From: a virus
Strand: one strand, 5' to 3'
IMG/VR virus record: IMGVR_UViG_3300046694_000136
Span: 1 to 64,000 of that record
Length of the DNA: 64,000 nucleotides
Below the pieces are notes generated by a model that made no database searches, had not been told where the DNA came from, and was given only the letters and a program-made list of their open reading frames with translations. The translations under genes and the position numbers were made by a program. This document shows, piece by piece, positions 60,811 through 64,000 of this stretch. Each line of letters begins with the position of its first letter. Positions within the stretch are counted from its first letter, which is position 1.

Positions 60811-63800
60811 ATGTCTACTGAAACAGATGAAGACTATAATCGGTTATTAGAGTTTGCTACCAAAGTCAAGAATTACCTTGGGGTTACCAATCTCACCAAG
60901 AAGTTAGTAGACGACAAGCGCCTCCGTATCGACTCGGAAGCGCGCAGTGAAGAAGAAACCTTGATGGCGCATTTCAAGGAAGACAGTTTGTGGGGTATCA
61001 AAACCGCACGCTTCCTGAAAGACTTCCATCTGTACAAAGCTGCGCCGGACATGGACACGAAGAACGAGTCCTTTCTGCGTACAGCAGAGATCTTCCGGTT
61101 ACAGGGGATCAAGAACTATTACTTTATCCTTCAGCTGAATAACCCGATGTTGAAAGGGGTGGATCCTCACGCTCCTGATTTGACAGATCTTCAGAAGACC
61201 ATGATCGCTAAGGAGTCCAAAGAGAACTTCTGGTATTTCCTGCGAGAAGTGTGTCGGATTAAAGGCGGTATGCCGTTCTTGGCTAACCGCGGTAACGTCA
61301 GTTTCATGTGGTCTTATCTGAACCACGTTACCACGCACATGATCATGCCTCGTCAGCAAGGCAAGCCGCAACCTGACAGCAGCGAGATCCGTGTTATCCC
61401 TGATGACCCAGCAACCGCCAAGTCTGCTGACTTCTGGAAGAAGATGGGTCACATGAAGGTCGGTGACGTGGTCATGGATCAGAAGGGTGAACCTGCCAAC
61501 GTGATTGGTGTTCACCCTCAGGGTAAGATCCGGGTCTACCGTATTACTGGTAGTGACGGTCGTTCTACTGATGCAGGGGTTGGTCACCTGTGGACCATGA
61601 AGAACTCGCTGGACAGCATCAATGATCGTGGCCTGTGGAGTGAGTACACCACGGCTGACATGATTCACTTGTTGAAGCAGAAAGCTGTTCTGCAATTCCC
61701 ACTGGTAGAACCAGAACTGGGTGTTAAGCGAGATCATGCAATCGATCCATACGTCATGGGTTTGATGGCTACGGCCAGAAACACCAACGGTGGTCTTCAG
61801 TTCAATGTCCTCAACGATGCGCAAGCTAACTACGTTGAAGCTAACCTGCCTAAGTACACCCGTCTGACTAAAGGTAAGGGTGAATGGACCTTTGCTCGTG
61901 ATGACGGTAACCCGATTACGTTCGATAAAGAAGTAGGACTTCCCGCTGCCTACTTGGAAGGGGCTCTGGAAGACCGTATAAGCCTCCTGCAAGCGTTCTG
62001 TGACAACCGGGGTATCATTGGCGATAAGAACGTCTACATCGCTGTAAACCGTGCTATCGGAGCTCAGCTGAAATATCTGGTACGTGGGTTGGGCGGTACT
62101 GCTGCTAACAAAGGCAACGGTATCGTCATTACACTGCCGGAAACCATCCCTTACTTCAAGACCCGTGAACAGGAACGTCCGGTTAATGAGGTGAATGCTC
62201 TGTTCGTTAAGTCGATCAAGTATCTGTGGGAAGAGAAGTCTACCTGCATTGAGATTGACTCTTCGGAACACTTGTACGTTACCGATGACTTCATGGTGAC
62301 CCACAACACGGTGTCGGTTCAGGTCATTAACTTCTGGCTGACCTACATCATGGGTCGAGGGTATACATCTCACCTCATTACCCTGAAGAGTGATAACCGG
62401 GCTCAGTTCGTCAACGCCATTAAGACGATCCGTAGCAGTATTCCTAAGTTCTTGGTTAACTCGACCTATAAGGACAAGGACGCTGGTACATCGTTAACGT
62501 ATAAAGCGTTTGGTGAGGATCAGGTTAATACCCTGTACATCAACGTTCCGCAACAAGGGGCTGACGCAGCAGGCGACTTGGCACGTGGTCTGACAGTAGG
62601 TTCTGGTTGGTACGACGAATCAGCGTACATCAAGTACATCGACTTGATCATCGACGGTTCTGGTCCTTCCATGCTAACCGAGATGGCTGTATGTCGTTCT
62701 AAAGGCCTGCCACACGGGATCAGTCACATCACAACACCGAACACAACGCTGCACCCAAGTGGTCAGTTCATGTTCAAACGTTTGATGGACTCTACCGAAT
62801 GGCGAGAGAAGTTCTTTGACTGCTTCAGCGAGTCCGATCTGCATGACAAGCTGATTAAAGCGTCTCCAGTCGAAACCACGTCTCCTAAACTGGCGATGGT
62901 GTATAACTACCTCCAGCTGGGTAAAGACAAGGACTGGGTGAAGTGGGTTATCGACGACCTTAACTTGAGTAAAGCTAAGGCCAAGATCGACTTGCTGTTG
63001 ATGTGGGTGGAAGACGGGGAGAACCGGTTGTTTGATGACCAGACCCGTGAAGCCATTAACAACATGAAGCGGGACGTAGTGTGGAGCAAAGAGTACAAGG
63101 ACTTTAACCTTTACATGGACTTCTTTGTTACACAGAACGAACTGGCTGAAATGTGCGCGAAGTCTTACAACGACTTCTTCTTGATCGGTTGCGATACTTC
63201 CTCCGCTATCAACAAGGACGCCTGCACCATCGTAATCCGCAGTATGAAGACTGGTAAGGTCGTTGGGGTAGGTCGATACGCTCTTACCTATCTGGACCAC
63301 GTAGCGAGCATCTTGGTGGACTTGCTGGAATGCATTCAGAACAGTATCCTGATCCCTGAACGCAACTATGCTCACCACATGATCGATACGCTCCTGATCA
63401 CGCTGCCTGCTAAGGGTATGGATCCATTCACCCGGATCTACAACACGGTCTACAACGACACGGTTGGTCACGAGAAGGAGTACGAAGAAGTTAGACGTAC
63501 TGGGTTCGCTACTCGTAGCAAGAACTTCTACCTGAAGTTCAAGCAGCACTTTGGGTTCCTCACCACAGGTACTTCTCGTAAGACACTTTACGGGTTGATC
63601 ATCGAAGCGGTAGGGAACACGGGTTATGGGTTGGCGTACAGCAAGCTTGCGGATGAACTGATTAACCTGCGGCTTAAGGCAGACCGGATTGACCACGACT
63701 CTAAGCAACACGATGACTTGGTTATTTCGTGGCTGTTGAGTTACTGGTTCATTAAGCTGGGGATGAACAAATCGCTATACGGGATTCCTCCTGGACTGGC

Positions 63801-64000
63801 ATTGACTGAAACCCGTAACTTGATGAACGAAGCAGCAGGTGTGAAGACTCCAGAAACGGAACCTCACATTATCCACTTGCTCCAGAAAGTCAGAGCGAAG
63901 ATCACTACACTTACGGATGAGTTGTTGTCTACGAACGATAACCTGCTGGCCTTGCGTCTGGAAGCAGAGATTCGGAAGCTGACGAAGTACCTCCCACCTG
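60811..64000 (+). CDS. terL: Large terminase subunit interrupted by an intein (partial, 1063 codons in window)
   Basis: ATG 60811 with TCAAGGAATTCGTAT upstream; the frame is open to the window end, so the C-terminus is missing. Motor motifs: Walker A PRQQGK-T split by the intein (K185 | T500) and Walker B GWYDE (D602-E603). Nuclease motifs: GCDTSS (D795) and HDD (D968-D969), in the RNase H-like order of packaging nucleases. It packages phage DNA into proheads and cuts the concatemer. Equivalent to phiKZ gp25. Residues 186-499 are intein, so the packaging ATPase needs splicing. The remaining extein in view is about 749 residues. Confidence 0.93.
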   Translation, partial: MSTETDEDYNRLLEFATKVKNYLGVTNLTKKLVDDKRLRIDSEARSEEETLMAHFKEDSLWGIKTARFLKDFHLYKAAPDMDTKNESFLRTAEIFRLQGIKNYYFILQLNNPMLKGVDPHAPDLTDLQKTMIAKESKENFWYFLREVCRIKGGMPFLANRGNVSFMWSYLNHVTTHMIMPRQQGKPQPDSSEIRVIPDDPATAKSADFWKKMGHMKVGDVVMDQKGEPANVIGVHPQGKIRVYRITGSDGRSTDAGVGHLWTMKNSLDSINDRGLWSEYTTADMIHLLKQKAVLQFPLVEPELGVKRDHAIDPYVMGLMATARNTNGGLQFNVLNDAQANYVEANLPKYTRLTKGKGEWTFARDDGNPITFDKEVGLPAAYLEGALEDRISLLQAFCDNRGIIGDKNVYIAVNRAIGAQLKYLVRGLGGTAANKGNGIVITLPETIPYFKTREQERPVNEVNALFVKSIKYLWEEKSTCIEIDSSEHLYVTDDFMVTHNTVSVQVINFWLTYIMGRGYTSHLITLKSDNRAQFVNAIKTIRSSIPKFLVNSTYKDKDAGTSLTYKAFGEDQVNTLYINVPQQGADAAGDLARGLTVGSGWYDESAYIKYIDLIIDGSGPSMLTEMAVCRSKGLPHGISHITTPNTTLHPSGQFMFKRLMDSTEWREKFFDCFSESDLHDKLIKASPVETTSPKLAMVYNYLQLGKDKDWVKWVIDDLNLSKAKAKIDLLLMWVEDGENRLFDDQTREAINNMKRDVVWSKEYKDFNLYMDFFVTQNELAEMCAKSYNDFFLIGCDTSSAINKDACTIVIRSMKTGKVVGVGRYALTYLDHVASILVDLLECIQNSILIPERNYAHHMIDTLLITLPAKGMDPFTRIYNTVYNDTVGHEKEYEEVRRTGFATRSKNFYLKFKQHFGFLTTGTSRKTLYGLIIEAVGNTGYGLAYSKLADELINLRLKADRIDHDSKQHDDLVISWLLSYWFIKLGMNKSLYGIPPGLALTETRNLMNEAAGVKTPETEPHIIHLLQKVRAKITTLTDELLSTNDNLLALRLEAEIRKLTKYLPP
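61366..62307 (+). mobile_element. Class 3-type intein in the terminase Walker A motif (314 aa)
   Basis: Precursor residues P186-N499. Position 1 would be proline if insertion is exactly at GK|T, so no standard first nucleophile exists. Block B has H74 and W76 (VGHLW), block F C294 (STCIEIDS), and the end MVTHN gives T312-H313-N314 followed by Thr. This again is the W-C-T set of class 3 inteins. The middle has two degenerate LAGLIDADG-like segments, IDPYVMGLMATARNTNGG and LLQAFCDNRG, where the catalytic Asp positions are Thr/Asn and Arg. The endonuclease is therefore probably inactive. Confidence 0.9.

Noticed and set aside
1-64000. tRNA genes, CRISPR arrays, insertion sequences, integrase or attachment sites
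   Set aside because: None could be recognised by reading both strands. The absence of an integrase agrees with a lytic phage, but only a part of the genome is seen.

Overview
This window is part of a jumbo (giant) tailed-phage genome of the phiKZ/EL/OBP type, most likely from a phage of Pseudomonas. The evidence is direct. It encodes a DxDGD-containing fragment of an RNA polymerase beta-prime subunit next to a beta-like subunit with the bacterial YEDSI and GDK-like motifs. It also has an OBP-type endolysin (two peptidoglycan-binding repeats plus a lytic domain), a contractile tail sheath and tube, a T4/phiKZ-type large terminase, and TATATTAC-type early promoters like those known from phiKZ relatives. 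No tRNA genes, CRISPR arrays or insertion sequences were seen. Genes are tightly packed, often overlapping at ATGA or TAATG.

Layout. (1) 1-6.5 kb: the start of a leftward gene, then an early promoter and a rightward run of about 15 small genes of unknown function, ending at a strong intrinsic terminator. (2) 6.5-21 kb: a mixed-strand block with a coiled-coil protein, an SF2/SNF2-like helicase carrying an intein in its P-loop, a RecA-like ATPase and several probable virion or DNA-metabolism proteins, separated by hairpin terminators at convergent junctions. (3) 21-23 kb: a small early cassette. (4) 23-45 kb: virion genes, including a 2682-residue tape-measure-like protein with two cell-wall-degrading domains, the RNAP beta-prime N-terminal and beta subunits (order matching phiKZ 181-180-178), the endolysin and a putative S80 prohead protease (phiKZ 175-like). 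(5) 45-52 kb: a rightward accessory run with a Nudix pair, thymidylate kinase, a secreted protein, membrane proteins and unknown genes. (6) 52-64 kb: tail tube and sheath (leftward), three structural genes and the large terminase (rightward), in the order of phiKZ 30-29-28-27-26-25. The terminase is interrupted by a second intein and runs off the window.

Most notable observations. Two related inteins sit at the same place (the GK|T of the Walker A motif) in two different motor ATPases. Both carry the W-C-T residue set of class 3 inteins, start with a non-nucleophile (Ala and Pro) and have decayed endonuclease regions. A 92-codon out-of-frame gene with its own ribosome binding site and a transmembrane segment appears to be embedded in the low-complexity linker of the RNAP beta gene, 3 kb upstream of the endolysin. 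Five copies of an extended early-promoter motif mark small early gene cassettes placed between late structural genes.
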